From Seminavis robusta (lineage: Eukaryota > Bacillariophyta > Bacillariophyceae > Naviculales > Naviculaceae), in the NCBI GenBank assembly GCA_903772945.1, contig CAICTM010000352.1, forward strand, positions 1 to 64,000: 64,000 bases of DNA, written 5' to 3'. The notes under the pieces are model-generated. The model did no database searches. It had not been told where the DNA came from and saw only the letters and a program-made list of their open reading frames with translations. The first letter of the stretch is position 1, and each line of letters opens with the position of its first letter. The position numbers were made by a program, and so were the translations under genes. Below are positions 1 to 9,825 of the stretch, piece by piece.

Positions 1-1718
1 TCGAGATGCGGGGAGCATTGGCCGTTTCCTGGTCTCGGGGAAGCGACAATCTGGGCCAGCCCATTCTTCAAGACGACGATGTGATTCTGTTGTACTGCGA
101 TGACCAGCTAGGCGGAACCCCAGGCGAGATCCATGAGAAAATCTTCCTGGATGCCGCTACGGTCGCCCAAGCCAAGGCCACCTCGAGAAAGCATTATGGC
201 GGCCAAGACACCAACAGTCACGGACACGACATGTGGCACTTTCCCAGCTTTCCGCTGGAACGACACGATGCTTGCCAGTTTCACTTGTACAAGATGCTCT
301 CTCGCAACCGGATCACCCTCTTGGCCAAATCCAATATGCTTCATATCCAGAATGGTAACTCTCAACCAACGGCGATACATTTGGCATTCACCAACCGTGT
401 GGATGAAATGGTGGTCCAGTTCAAGACAGGGAAAATCAATGGTACCCCAATGATCAAGTATGGAACCGAAAAGGACGCCCTGACTCTCCATGCCAATGGA
501 AGCAGCAGCACATACACGGCAAAAGACATGTGCCAAGATCCAGCGAAAAAAGAAGAACCGGGGAAGTTTCAGCCTCCGGGGCTACTACATGTGGTCAAAA
601 TGACACATCTTGAACCCAATACAACATATTACTATCAAGTAGGAGTCAACCACGAGAGAGTCAATGTCACAACATGGTCCGAGATTCACTCCTTTCTATC
701 TCCACCAGAAATCAGGGCGGACGCAGAGCCCCATTCGTTCCTTGTCTATGCGGATCAAGGATCACCTTCCGATGGCTGGGGACAAGGAGGTGCCTGGATT
801 GCCGCAATGGCCACACGGGAAGCAAACCTCCCAACTCCCATTCGGTCCGTGCATCACTTTGGTGACATTAGTTATGCCCGTGGTGCAGCACACATATGGG
901 ATGAATGGCTCAACATGGTGTCTCCATTTGCTGTCAAGGTTCCTCTCATGGTTTCTATTGGGAATCATGAATATGACCACACAGATGGAGGAGGAGCAGG
1001 TAAGGATCCATCTGGTGTGCCTACCAAGGATGGATACAAGCCTCGGTGGGGAAATTTTGGTACAGATTCTGGTGGAGAGTGTGGTGTTCCAACTGCACGA
1101 CACTTCTTCATGCCACATAGCAGTGGAAGCAATGGAGTATTCTGGTATTCCTACAACTTTGCCAATGTTCACACCATTGCAATTTCATCTGAACATGACA
1201 TGTCGCTGGGATCAAAACAGTACAGATGGCTTGAAGAGGACTTGAAATCTGTGGATAGATCATTGCTTCCATGGATAGTGCTGGAGCTCCACAGACCCTT
1301 CTATGAATCTGAAGTTGATCCAATTGATAGTGTTGTGGGTATGGAAATGCTGCATCGCATTGAACACCTTTTGAAGACTTATCAAGTTGATCTAGTCCTG
1401 GCAGGTCATTTGCATTCTTATGAAAGAAGTTGTGCAGGGCTATACAAAGGAAAGTGCAATGTGGGAGGTCCCACACACATCATAGTGGGGACTGCTGGTG
1501 CTAAGTTGATGTATGACCCAAAGGTACCATCCATTCATTGGACAAAGAAGATTGTAAGGGGGCACTTTGGTTATGGAAGGGTCACAGTGGCAAATGCAAC
1601 TTCCATGCATTTTGAGTTTGTGAGAGCTGGCGCGAATGATGATCCAGCTGCAGGAACAGTCTTAGATGATGTATGGATTGTAAAAGGCCAGGGAGAAGGC
1701 ATGGTCAGGTCAGGATAG
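1..1718 (+). CDS. Purple acid phosphatase, 5' end cut by the window edge
   Basis: A metallophosphoesterase of the purple acid phosphatase family, which hydrolyses phosphomonoesters with a dinuclear metal centre, usually in the secretory pathway or outside the cell. All five metal-site motifs are visible: ADQG near 740, GDISYARG near 862, GNHEYDH near 961, the ELHRPFY form of the VxxH block near 1285, and GHLHSYER near 1403. A fibronectin-like N-terminal region with a WSEIHSFLSPP segment precedes them. The first ATG is at 6, but the paralogue at 34271-36337 has about 95 extra residues with a signal anchor before the matching point. The reading frame is also open to the left edge, so the true start probably lies outside the window. 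Family assignment is secure. The natural substrate is unknown. Confidence 0.9.
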   Translation, partial: EMRGALAVSWSRGSDNLGQPILQDDDVILLYCDDQLGGTPGEIHEKIFLDAATVAQAKATSRKHYGGQDTNSHGHDMWHFPSFPLERHDACQFHLYKMLSRNRITLLAKSNMLHIQNGNSQPTAIHLAFTNRVDEMVVQFKTGKINGTPMIKYGTEKDALTLHANGSSSTYTAKDMCQDPAKKEEPGKFQPPGLLHVVKMTHLEPNTTYYYQVGVNHERVNVTTWSEIHSFLSPPEIRADAEPHSFLVYADQGSPSDGWGQGGAWIAAMATREANLPTPIRSVHHFGDISYARGAAHIWDEWLNMVSPFAVKVPLMVSIGNHEYDHTDGGGAGKDPSGVPTKDGYKPRWGNFGTDSGGECGVPTARHFFMPHSSGSNGVFWYSYNFANVHTIAISSEHDMSLGSKQYRWLEEDLKSVDRSLLPWIVLELHRPFYESEVDPIDSVVGMEMLHRIEHLLKTYQVDLVLAGHLHSYERSCAGLYKGKCNVGGPTHIIVGTAGAKLMYDPKVPSIHWTKKIVRGHFGYGRVTVANATSMHFEFVRAGANDDPAAGTVLDDVWIVKGQGEGMVRSG

Positions 1719-2214
1719 AATGAGGATACTGGTGTTGCAATGCAAACCTACCGGTAAGTAAAGGTGCCAGTTGCCAGGAAGCTGAGTACAACAGACTGGC
1801 ATGAACGTTTCATATTTGTAGGGAAGTTAGCTAGTAAATGTGTCATAGTCATGCATACTGGCTGGAATAGATCAAAAAGGGTGACATGAGCTGGCTGTTC
1901 TATTTGAAGTTGAAGGCTCACATCCATTTTAGAAGTCCCTCCATGCAGCCCTTCTGCTTTCTGTTTACTCACCCAATAACAGCATCATGGGTGTTGGATG
2001 AAGGATAGCCATTTCCTACCGGCCAGTTTCCTGCCGTATGGGGATCAGATTAGGAGACCGACAGAGCAAGTTTCTGCCGTCAAGTTGCATCGCCACCAAC
2101 GGAATGTTCACACAGCCACACTAGCTTGCCAACTGCGTATCTTGGTCAATCACGGACAAAACTAATTGCCAATGCCGAGCGGAGGTGCACCTTGCAATGA
2201 TGATGGTCAGTCTT
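1719..2214. other. Intergenic, nothing recognised
   Basis: Non-coding stretch between the phosphatase and the TTAA-flanked element. Short reading frames here have no recognisable composition or motifs. Confidence 0.5.
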
Positions 2215-2640
2215 TTAACGATGTATCCCACAGTCCGGCGCGCATCGGCAAACAACACGAAAAATCGAGCAAAATCGCCTATCAAGATGGTGCTTGTTGC
2301 ACCTCTTCTGGGTCTTTTCGGCGATAGCAACCATAAACAAACTTGTTGGGAAAATAGTAAAGAAGGTGAAGAGACTTAACCTGCCACTCATAGGTGCTCA
2401 GGAAGGCTTAAACAGCCGTATCGCTGATTCTTTTCCACCCTGTTATCTCTAAGCCTCTGGCGCTCCAAAGGTGGCAGGATAAGCGGCGATGCCACCGATA
2501 GACTTATAGAAAGGGCTCACAGCAAAGTCAAGCTGTCGAAAGGGAGTTAACAGTGTCAACAAAGAGTCATGCAGCGCCATTTTCGCTCGATTTTTCGTGT
2601 TGTTTGCCGATGCGCGCCGGACGGTAGGATACATCGTTAA
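2215..2640. mobile_element. Putative MITE with TTAA ends and ~60 bp terminal inverted repeats
   Basis: The sequence from TTAACGATGTATCC at 2215 for about 62 bp recurs as its reverse complement ending GGATACATCGTTAA at 2640, with about three mismatches. The arms lie about 300 bp apart. Both outer ends are TTAA followed or preceded by CG, as expected if the element proper (2219-2636, 418 bp) is flanked by a TTAA target duplication. TTAA duplication is typical of piggyBac-type DNA transposons. The interior has no transposase, so a non-autonomous miniature element is the simplest reading. Because TTAA is its own reverse complement, the target duplication cannot be told apart from the repeat tips from one copy. 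Confidence 0.65.
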
Positions 2641-2968
2641 GCAAGTAAGGCGATACAGTGATGCTCTAAACGATCCCAGAATTAGGCATTTTCTCGAGCA
2701 AAAATGCCCTCTTTTTCTAAGAAAAGAGCGTTCCACTTCCTAAACACATTTTTGAGACCGCATTGATAGACCAACACATAGAAATCCATGGCGGGTGCTC
2801 TCGCTTGCCTGGTCCTTTATGATGGATCAGCAACAGCAAGCAACCAGCATATCCAGGCTGATACTCAGCCATAGTCAAGACATGACTCTAAGCCCAGGCT
2901 GTTGATTACATGTTGTCCTCAGCACTTGGATACCCCGACACTAATCTATCATCTGGCAAGGTATTATC
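2641..2968. other. Intergenic, upstream of the LRR gene
   Basis: No gene or repeat recognised. It would hold the promoter of the LRR gene that starts at 2969. Confidence 0.5.
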
Positions 2969-4809
2969 ATGGCGGACCGTACTGTGCCTCACTCGGTCTT
3001 GGTAGATCGGATAACAATGCCTGTCGTCGATCAAACCGAAAAGGACGTAGTAGACATGGCAGCATCATCCTGCTGCAGTGACGATGATTCCTCTTTTTGC
3101 AGCATGGACGCCTCTTGTTCTGATGATTCGTCTTTTTCCTTTGACTCGGTTTCGGATGAGGACATGTCAATAGCTTCCATCGCGAATGATGACGCTGATG
3201 ACGACGCCGACGGCTTGGCAAAGATTGAGCTACCTCAAATAATTGAAGCATTATCCTCCAACAGACTCGACTTTACGGTTCTGGACCTGTGTGTTCCGAT
3301 TGAGAAAGAGGAAGAGGTTTCAGATCTCTTGCAGGCTATCCGATCGAACACAACAGTCACAACGTGTTCCATCGGAAGTGGCTTCTTCGACAGTTTGTCA
3401 GAGAGATGGCGGCGAGAACTGGCCGATTCCATTTGTTCTCATTCCGGTCTCAAGAGCCTGAGTATGGACCACAGCTTTCCAGAGTTTCTGTACTATTTCA
3501 ATTGCTGTCGTTGCTGGAAACGGGATCAGTATTATCGACAGCATCAGCGGTACTGGGAGTTCCAGAACCAAAGCATTCAAGAGATTAGGATTCGGGACAT
3601 GCCGGCTGATATCGCTGAGCTTCCTTTGGGTCGAATTGTCATGATGACGCTCTGCAATTTTGTCTCTCTGGAGCGCCTGGAAATCACCTGGGCGGATGAG
3701 TTCACACGTGATATGGCAGTGTTGATGAGGGTGGCGTGACGGGTCTGAGTCACTCTCGCGCATTGACCAAGGTCAAGTTTGGATATTTTGATGAAGACGG
3801 GGATTACAACTTCATCAAAGAAATTGATGCTACAAGGAAGGACGGTATTCTGAGAGTTCTCAAGCTTCGTTGTTGGAGCGGAGTGATGACTGAGATGAGC
3901 TACAAAGAGCTGTCTCTGATGCTTCAAGTGCACAAACGGTCCCTCAAAGGCTTGGTGTTGGACACGGCAGTGGACAACAGCGGGGCGCTGACCATTGCCA
4001 ACACTGTGGGGAGGAACAACAACCTCAAGGCCCTTTGCTTGGGGACATTTGATTGTCGCGACGAGACCCGAAGAGATGGACTCTTGTCTCTGATTTCTCA
4101 GGTCTTGCGGACTCCTAATTTAAGTCATGACAAGAGCAGCAGCACCTCTTTGGAATACCTGAGCCTTGTATGCCAAGAGTTGGATGACGATGGGGTTCAC
4201 CAGATTGCCAAGGTTCTCGCCCAATCAAGACTGCGAGAACTCATGCTCTTTTTGGACAACGCGAATGATACGTCTATCAGCAGCCGAGGAGTGTCTGCAT
4301 TTGCAAATCTCTTGCAAGCCAGTGACACTATTGAAGAAATGAGTGTCATTTGTAACATTATCGACGATGATGGGCTTGTTTCCATTGCTTCTGTTTTGGA
4401 ACGAAGCAATCGAACATTGAAAACTCTTCGTTTGCAATGCACGAAGCCCCCCCGAGTCACGTCCAAAGGATATCACTCCGTTGTTCAAATGCTCAAGAGG
4501 AATACGGTGGTGGAAGTTTTTGAATTGAGTCGCAGCGAAGACTCGTCACAAGACGACTCTTTGATTGAAGTCGACGCGCCTTCCGAGATGTTATCTTCGG
4601 AGGATTTCCGTTTGGAATTTCAACGAGAGATTGACTTTTATTTGCGACTCAATCAAGCCGGTATCCGTAATCTTCAGTTGCCGGACTTTGCTCCAAGCCA
4701 GTTTCTCGGCAAACTTGTCACGCTGCAAGATGACTTGGATGCTCTCTTCTATATGCTCTCGGCGAATCCTTCCTTTGTTGCTTGTGGGGTAAAGGATACA
4801 TCTCCTTAG
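2969..4809 (+). CDS. Leucine-rich-repeat protein in two frames (likely frameshifted)
   Basis: Two abutting open frames, 2969-3739 and about 3712-4809, look like one LRR protein of roughly 600 residues. The first 85 residues are Ser/Asp-rich and probably disordered. After that, leucine-spaced segments of the RNase-inhibitor type continue through both frames, for example the LRELMLFLDN and LKTLRLQC strands. The first frame stops at 3737-3739. The second has no ATG at its head (it opens with GTG at 3736), so it is unlikely to be an independent gene. No GT-AG intron of normal size joins them in phase. A single-base length change near 3725-3750, a sequencing error, or a recent pseudogene would each explain this. 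LRR proteins of this kind mediate protein binding. No specific partner can be named. Confidence 0.6.
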
Positions 4810-5015
4810 GGGCGCAGTCAACAATTAGCAAACTACGAAACTGTATTGGTGCGATTTCTGGGATGAAATGCGTAATGTATAAAGCTATAGACTCTCCAAA
4901 GCCATAGTCAGATACACAGAGAAACAAGCCACCGTACTCACACACAGCGGCTGCCGGGACTAGCTTCCCTTTGATTCCTTCGTGTCTTTTAGCGGGCGGG
5001 ACATTCCATTCTGAA

Positions 5016-6429
5016 TCACATGTCGTCTCGTCGTCGCTTCTTGTTGATTGGGATACTGATAGGCGGACCTGACACCCATGTATGGCGCTTGACTAGCTCT
5101 TGAAGGTTGCGAAGGCCTTGTTCAGACTCTGGGAATCCCCAGACTGTTGCATTCATTTTGTTAAAAGCACGAGAGAGGAAGCAGGTATATCCGCCTCCAT
5201 TCACCTGAACCATCGAGGTGACCTCATCGGAATCTCGATTCGTGACCCTTGGTACATGGTGAGTTTCATTTGTCAGCAGCTGCCAGACGCACAGTCCATT
5301 GTCACCAAACGAAGTACAGACAACGATCTCCCCAACAACATGGAGCTGAGGACCAAAATTTGGCAGTTGGCTGGCACCAATCCCCTTCAAGCAGAAGTCC
5401 TGTTCTGCTATCTTGGCCCCAGTGCTCCGATCGTAGAGGTGGAGACACGTTGTGTCCTCAAGAAGAGCAACAATGTGCCTTTCACTAACAGCGACTGCAT
5501 TATACTGCTTCCCTTCTTCGGTCTCGAGCGTTTGCACATGGGAGAGCGTAGAAGTTTTGTCATCAAAATGCCACACTGAAATTTCTTCGTCATTGACAAT
5601 AAATGTACCAGGTAGCAAATCATTGGACCCCCACTTCATGCTACAACTGCATGCACCACATGCATCCTCTAATGATGGTATCAAATCTACCGATCGAAGA
5701 GGTACAATTGGATTGTTCTCATCGGATATCTTCTCGTGTCCTTTGAAGCCAACCACGTAGAGTTTGCCATTTGCATAGATGATGAAATGATTTTCACAAC
5801 CAAGTACCATGACTGCAAAGCCACTTCTACCAAGCTCACCAGCAAGTCTGTCATGATCTTCAGGAAACATTTCCTCAAGCGCATATTTCCGGTAGAACTC
5901 ATCATTTTGCAACACAGCAAACTTGGAAGAATCTTCTGACAAGCAGATCACTTCAGAGTTCCCAGAACCACCCACTGCGCAGTAAGTCCAATGATCTCCA
6001 TGGTGCGTGTCCAGGATAGCTCGCTGTTCCAGAGTCTTTGTGTCGCGAACAATGACGGCAGACCCAGCCATCCCAATCTCCCCCACTCAATGTTTCATAT
6101 CCTTCCGGAAACTCCACAATGGTGCGAGAAGTGCATGATAAATGAGAGATGCCCGTGTGATATACCTCTTTGGGTTCAATTTGAAAGACAAAGTGCCAGC
6201 CTCGTTCAGGAGATGTCAATGCTTTGCCTTTTCGCCACGCCGCCTTGCCACCAGCTTTGGAGCATTTCTTGATGCCAAATGTCTCTAGTGCCAATTTTTC
6301 CCAAAATGGCTCTGTCAAATTGCAAACGATCCGGCTCGTCTCGTCCAAGGCACAGAGGTCATTGGGAGACGAGGAGTAGGCAACAACGGCCTGGAGGCAT
6401 TCTACAGGGAGGTCCAACAACTTCGTCAT
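5016..6429 (-). CDS. F-box protein with C-terminal beta-propeller-like region, frame broken at a C5 run
   Basis: Read on the minus strand, the ATG at 6429 opens with an F-box (KLLDLPVECLQAVV, then a FWEKLALE segment). F-boxes bind Skp1 in SCF ubiquitin ligases. A second frame, 6086-5016, continues with WD/propeller-like strands (ISVWHFDD, LCVWQLL, TVWGFPE) and ends in a basic tail, KKRRRDDM. The first frame runs on only as low-complexity Cys/His/Arg residues past the overlap. The switch falls at the five-base C run at about 6077-6081 (G run on the coding strand), so a one-base length change there joins the F-box part to the propeller part. This could be a sequencing error, a true allele, or slippage. 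An upstream in-frame ATG at 6606 is less likely because the added residues are basic and unstructured. Substrate unknown. Confidence 0.65.
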
Positions 6430-6606
6430 GTTTGGTTTTCCGAGGTTCTTGTGATTGTGTCCGTGTCTCAGAGCTCGATCTGTTGCTCGATCCGAGCTTC
6501 GAGCGGCTTCGGATCTTTTCTTGCACTTGGGACGAACCAGTCGGAGTCGAGTCATGAATACATAGCTGGCTAAAAGGACGCGACAGGTGTTGGGAAGATT
6601 GAACAT

Positions 6607-7031
6607 TGACGGGGTTGGATGGAGGCAATGGTGACCCCGTACTTTGTACCTAGCTAGGCTATGAAAAAAGGATACTAAAGGATACTAGCCACAGGCCTCG
6701 ATGCCTCGATAGTGAAGTCAAAATGGCAAGCGGCAGCGACCTCTTACAAGTGGGGTGGGATTTCTTTGGTCGAGAATTTTAAAATTGTTGAGGTGATGGG
6801 CCAAGCGAGGAGCCACATTGCTGATCCAAACCATCACTCACTTGTTGTAGGCCTGGAAGCTGACTATTCATTTGTTTTCAAAAATGCATATATTCCTCTA
6901 TTATTGGAAGTTTTATACTGTGAAGGATCTTCTTTTGGAGGTACCGGAACATCCAGTAGACACACAGCTCTTTCCGCTCCCACACAACGTCAAAGAGCAG
7001 ATAGTTCTTCTTTCATCGCACGAGGGCCATG
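6607..7031. other. Intergenic between two minus-strand genes
   Basis: Nothing recognised. It contains the promoter side of the F-box gene and the 3' flank of the PAP2 gene. Confidence 0.5.
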
Positions 7032-8345
7032 CTACACAATATCAGCGACGGCCATGGAGCCATTTCGTCGCGGGGACAACTCCTGTGTCAATTCATCATC
7101 CCAATCATCTCCTGGTGGCTGCTGCTGCGCCTTGACGGGTCCCAACCGTTGCAAGAGATTGGACAGAGCCGGCCAACTGAAGCAAACATCCAGTATCCAT
7201 TGAATGAGGCAATGTGCCATGACACGTCCAATCAAGACACAAGCGGCTCCCGCCACGGCATCCAACCAAAAGTGATTGCCCGTGGTGATAATGACAAATA
7301 CAATGCAACAAACATGTCCGACAGCCATGATTCGTTGCAGCAGGTTGGTTTTGGCATTGTCGTCATTGTCCGCATCCAACGTGGACAGGACCGTCAGACA
7401 ACTCCAGAGTGCCCAACCCGTGTGCATGGAGGGCAAGGCGGCAAAGGGATTCCCACCTTCCTTGTGTAGTTTGTTGTAGATGGTCTCACTGGCTTTCATG
7501 GTGTCAATAATGGACCAGTAGGGTTCCAGTATGGTGGCATCATGTTCGGACAAGATGATTTGACCCGTTTCAATGTACTCGGCATGATATGAGGGCAGTA
7601 AGCGTGGAGGCATGGTGGGGAGGACAATAAAGAGTACCAGCGCCAGTGAGAGCATGAGGAAGAATCCCACTCGGTATCGATACTGAGCGTCCTTGTTGTA
7701 GATAATCAGGCGTGCCATGACACCCAAAGGCACGACAAAATGCATGACAGCATAGTAGGTATTCGCCAGCACCATCACCCAACCAAAGTGCTGGAGGAAA
7801 AAGTCTTGAATCTGTGGTTCCACGGCCAGCCCCACAGCACTTTCCCATCGGACAATGTGCCGTGCCATGTCAAATGCCTTGTGGACAACGTCGTTGCTGT
7901 CATTGCTGGCAGTACAGAGGAGGCGAGAGTGTTCGTAGAGCCACAGGCAAAATGCCAACATGGCAAACTGGAAGGTTAAGGAACGGTGGAGCGCCAATGC
8001 GGCTTCCACTTGGGCATTGGCTTGTCCTGGTTTTTGTCGTTGTTGAGAAAGGGTGATCTTGGTAGCGGCAGCATGTTGATGATAACAACAATAGAGTGGC
8101 CGCAGCGTGGTCAATCCATAGACACAACCCAGAACCAAAAACTTGGGGGATACCAGGAAACCCAAAATGGTGCAGCAGATGGGCGCCGCAAATAGTCGTG
8201 GCCAACGTGGACAGTCATGTTGCCTCGTGAGGAGATTGTTTTGCTCGTCGTTGTTATCGCACATCATGGAGGACGCTCGTCGTCGTAAGAGATTATGTTT
8301 CAAGGTGGTGGTACTGCTACTAGCACTACTAGTAGACCGAATCAT
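7032..8345 (-). CDS. PAP2-family membrane enzyme, AUR1/IPC synthase-like
   Basis: A 437-residue polytopic membrane protein with about six hydrophobic segments. The catalytic motifs of the PAP2_3 (AUR1-like) group are present: ALPSMHTGWALW near residue 305 and TTGNHFWLDAVAG near residue 357, which hold the two His and the Asp of the phosphotransfer triad. AUR1-type enzymes move inositol phosphate from phosphatidylinositol to ceramide in the Golgi. Other members are plain lipid phosphatases, so the substrate is inferred. The N terminus is Ser/Arg-rich and cytosolic in character. The gene is intronless and divergent from the GT32 glycosyltransferase at 9826, which could act on the product. Family call is confident and the IPC synthase role is moderate. 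Confidence 0.82.
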   Translation of the reverse strand: MIRSTSSASSSTTTLKHNLLRRRASSMMCDNNDEQNNLLTRQHDCPRWPRLFAAPICCTILGFLVSPKFLVLGCVYGLTTLRPLYCCYHQHAAATKITLSQQRQKPGQANAQVEAALALHRSLTFQFAMLAFCLWLYEHSRLLCTASNDSNDVVHKAFDMARHIVRWESAVGLAVEPQIQDFFLQHFGWVMVLANTYYAVMHFVVPLGVMARLIIYNKDAQYRYRVGFFLMLSLALVLFIVLPTMPPRLLPSYHAEYIETGQIILSEHDATILEPYWSIIDTMKASETIYNKLHKEGGNPFAALPSMHTGWALWSCLTVLSTLDADNDDNAKTNLLQRIMAVGHVCCIVFVIITTGNHFWLDAVAGAACVLIGRVMAHCLIQWILDVCFSWPALSNLLQRLGPVKAQQQPPGDDWDDELTQELSPRRNGSMAVADIV

Positions 8346-9825
8346 GTCAGGCAGGTACGCGAAGATGGATGGATGCGCTTGGAATAGATGTTCTAGCTAG
8401 CTAGAGATGGAAGTTCTTGGAGGGGGAGGTTTGGCGGTGGCTCAGGTGTTGTACTTCAGATTAAGTCTTGAACTGACAGGTCGGCAAACACAAACGCGAG
8501 CGACAGTGACAGCAGAAAATACAAATCAAATCAACAGTTTGTGATGTTCCAGTTCTTTCATTCTCATTCTTCAATTCTGTGTTTTTGTGATTTTATCAAT
8601 TGCAGCAAAAAGTGAGTATTCTAAATATGATCACAAAAGAAGAAGCTCTCTGGGTGACTCGCTCGACTCGACTCTGTTGTACCGTTGTTGTAGCTGTGCC
8701 GCACTAGCTAGGATGTGTGTATGGCTGAGATCGGGTGAGTCGTACAAAGAGAGAACCCCCAAGAAGAAAGCTTCCAGATTGCCTACAGCTGCCGTGTTCT
8801 GTTGTCGAAGCGAAGGTCTACAGGAACACAGGAACTGCGAAGGAACTCATCACGGCTGATCTTATTGCAACAGTTCGACAGGACATGGCTAGCTAGTAGC
8901 TAGCTCTAGTTTAGTTGCCAAAAGACGATACGAAGCACTTTCAATGATAGTTGGTGCCTCAAGCGACATCTACTACAAGAGCACTGATTTTGCCTCCAAC
9001 TGAAAGCTAAGGGGGCGTCAAAGACACCGTTGCGGATCCTCTTGATGCATTCTGAGTGCACTACCGGTAGGTACCAGGTACGGTGTACCTGAACGGTCCT
9101 GTGTATCAGAGAAGCTGCCAGCAGGGACAAAGCAAGCATAAAACCATACTAAACCAAACGGATTGCTTCACATCCTATGTCATCTAGCTAGCTAGCTAGT
9201 AGTCTCGTGGTGGGCACAACAAAATCGTCGACTCTACCGCACTCCAGAGTAGAGTACTACGTAGGCTGGAATCGGTTCTGATGCCAGTATCATACATCAG
9301 AGCAATCAATTGGTTTTCCGTTGGATGCACGGCAGCACGGCAGAGCCCGAACCCCTCGACCTCGACTGCGAAGCCTGTCTCAATAGCCGCGTATCTGCAT
9401 GGATGTAACTTCACGAACCTTGAAGAGACTGTGGCATCACGGTAGAAAATCTTAGTAATAAGGACCAATGTGGAGTTAGCCGACTGTTTGGGTGTCAACC
9501 GTCCGTTTAGACCTAGATAAGCCTCTCGAGGCCCACTCTTAATTCTTGGAGATTTGGGAGTTGAGCATGCACACCCTGACAAAGTGCGGTCTTTGCTGCA
9601 CAAGCGCTTACAAGAACCGATTGACTGGACTGGCTTCTCGGAGGCAGGTGTGGGAATCGCATCAAAAAGTGGAACACCAAAGAAAAACACGAAGGAAGAT
9701 CCCTTCCCATCTTACGAACAGGTGAGACAGAACCACGAATCTCCAAGAGAAAACAGTGCTTGACAACATCATCAGAACTCCTTATAAAAACTATCCTGAC
9801 TGCTTGTCAAACAGAAGAAGAAACA
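8346..9825. other. Intergenic, shared upstream region of the PAP2 and GT32 genes
   Basis: Non-coding region between divergent genes. It carries several runs of the CTAGCTAG palindrome (8395-8404, 8886-8905, 9184-9203) and GACTCGACTC repeats near 8660. The minus-strand frame at 9196-9690 has no recognisable features and I do not call it. Confidence 0.5.

Noticed and set aside
9196-9690. 164-residue open frame on the minus strand
   Set aside because: No recognisable domain, mixed low-complexity composition, overlaps the upstream region of two divergent genes. Most likely chance.
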